Assembly: GCA_019307645.1 (NCBI GenBank)
Contig: JAFDJF010000477.1
Span: forward strand, 1-6,043
Length of the DNA stretch: 6,043 nt
DNA from: Deltaproteobacteria bacterium
GTDB taxonomy: Bacteria; Desulfobacterota; DSM-4660; Desulfatiglandales; Desulfatiglandaceae
Direction of reading: 5' to 3'
The translations under genes were made by a program, and so were the position numbers. How positions within the stretch are numbered: position 1 is the stretch's first letter; every line of letters begins with the position of its first letter. The notes beneath the pieces are model-generated. The model worked only from the letters and a program-made list of their open reading frames with translations, did no database searches and was not told the origin of the DNA. Below are positions 5,734 through 6,043 of the stretch, in pieces.

Positions 5734-5761
5734 TGTCTGAACGGACTTTTCGGTCAGACAC
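5733..5761 (+). other. Hairpin upstream of the tRNA promoter
   Basis: GTGTCTGA (5733-5740) pairs with TCAGACAC (5754-5761). After an A-G mismatch, CG (5742-5743) pairs with CG (5751-5752), leaving the loop GACTTTT. The downstream sequence TATTTACGA is not a T-tract, so a standard intrinsic terminator is doubtful, though it could still end or protect the upstream transcript. Confidence 0.45.
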
Positions 5762-5785
5762 TATTTACGAAGCCGCACTTTTGTC

Positions 5786-5812
5786 TTGACTTTTTCAGCC
5801 ATTTGGGACAAT
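5786..5812 (+). promoter_or_regulatory. Likely sigma-70-type promoter for the tRNA genes
   Basis: The -35 candidate TTGACT is at 5786-5791 and the -10 candidate GACAAT at 5807-5812, with a 15-nt spacer (16 if ACAATT is taken). The expected transcription start falls only a few bases before the tRNA-Gln 5' end at 5824, which suits a short-leader tRNA transcript. The spacer is slightly short of the ideal 17. Confidence 0.5.
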
Positions 5813-5823
5813 TTTCTCCCCAC

Positions 5824-5897
5824 TGGGGGATAGTATAGTGGCAATACGACGGGTTCTGGTCCCGTTATCCAAGGTTCGAGTCCTTGTCCCCCAGCCA
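5824..5897 (+). tRNA. tRNA-Gln (anticodon CTG)
   Basis: A 74-nt cloverleaf with encoded CCA. Acceptor TGGGGGA pairs with TCCCCCA, including the weak U1-A72 pair typical of bacterial tRNA-Gln. The D stem is GTAT/ATAC around AGTGGCA. The anticodon stem is ACGGG/CCCGT with loop TTCTGGT, giving anticodon CTG, which reads CAG. The T stem is CAAGG/CCTTG with loop TTCGAGT, and the discriminator is G. It is probably co-transcribed with the tRNA-Glu 41 nt downstream. Confidence 0.96.
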
Positions 5898-5904
5898 ACT
5901 CAAA

Positions 5905-5925
5905 AACCATGCTCTTGGCATGGTT
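5905..5925 (+). terminator. Hairpin between the two tRNA genes
   Basis: AACCATGC (5905-5912) and GCATGGTT (5918-5925) form a perfect 8-bp stem with loop TCTTG. It is followed by CAATTATTTT, a broken T-rich stretch. It may be a weak or partial terminator, or a spacer hairpin guiding tRNA processing. The adjacent tRNA-Glu has no obvious promoter of its own, so full termination here seems unlikely. Confidence 0.4.
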
Positions 5926-5938
5926 CAATTATTTTGGG

Positions 5939-6014
5939 GGTCCCATCGTCTAGCGGTCTAGGATACCGGCCTCTCACGCCGGCGACACGGGTTCGAGTCC
6001 CGTTGGGACTACCA
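5939..6014 (+). tRNA. tRNA-Glu (anticodon CTC)
   Basis: A 76-nt cloverleaf with encoded CCA. Acceptor GGTCCCA pairs with TGGGACT, including a G1-U72 wobble, and the discriminator is A. The anticodon stem is CCGGC/GCCGG with loop CTCTCAC, giving anticodon CTC, which reads GAG. The T stem is ACGGG/CCCGT with loop TTCGAGT. Its overall sequence is close to the standard bacterial tRNA-Glu. Confidence 0.95.
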
Positions 6015-6043
6015 ATGTAAAAACAATGGCTTAAGGATATTTC

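Larger units (their letters stand above)
5319..5823 (+). other. Gene-free region between oppF and the tRNA genes
   Basis: No coding frame here resembles a protein; the reading frame on the minus strand over 4899-5360 is mostly a shadow of oppF. The region is AT-rich with patches of GC-rich inverted repeat. It contains a hairpin at 5417-5462, a 10-nt palindrome CCAGATCTGG at 5599-5608, a 14-nt tandem repeat at 5706-5733, a hairpin at 5733-5761 and a likely tRNA promoter. No clear intrinsic terminator with a T-run was found directly after oppF. Confidence 0.6.

Noticed and set aside
5838..6020. Short plus-strand reading frame of 60 codons
   Set aside because: It runs through both tRNA genes, which fully explain the sequence.

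Overview
The window carries most of a bacterial oligopeptide/dipeptide ABC importer operon on the + strand. In order there is the 3' end of a family-5 peptide-binding protein, permeases OppB and OppC (start and stop overlapping by 4 nt), and ATPases OppD and OppF. About 500 nt further on lie two tRNA genes, Gln(CTG) and Glu(CTC). The gene content, moderate base composition, the S23/four-helix-bundle genes and the style of the binding protein suggest a Gram-negative bacterium, plausibly Desulfobacterota (deltaproteobacterial). That placement is inference, not proof.

The unusual part is what separates the genes. Compact opp operons have little between genes, but here the oppC-oppD gap (2555-2871) and the oppD-oppF gap (3850-4331) each hold the same composite element. 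It has a left array of roughly 10-nt units (TAAAGTGANC type), a decayed gene for an S23 / 23S rRNA intervening-sequence-type four-helix-bundle protein, and a right array of the complementary units (GNTCACTTTA). A third, solo right array lies between the binding-protein gene and oppB. All three right arrays end in the same word, TCACTTATT, fused directly to the ATG of oppB, oppD or oppF, with no Shine-Dalgarno sequence. The left and right arrays of the first element can pair as a 24-bp stem with one bulged A, ending 3 nt before the oppD start.

The two S23 copies are broken differently. The first has lost its central part, apparently by deletion at short direct repeats. The second is full length but has a one-base insertion in a T run near its start. 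This looks like a family of small, probably non-autonomous, IVS-like elements that invaded one operon several times and now forms the 5' leaders of three transporter genes.

After oppF, 5319-5823 has no convincing gene. It contains two hairpins, a short tandem repeat and a plausible sigma-70-type promoter for the tRNA pair. The transporter genes themselves look intact: both ATPases keep Walker A, Q-loop, signature, Walker B, H-loop and the C-terminal four-cysteine region, and both permeases keep the EAA coupling loop. OppC is longer than usual because of an extra hydrophobic insertion of about 68 residues.
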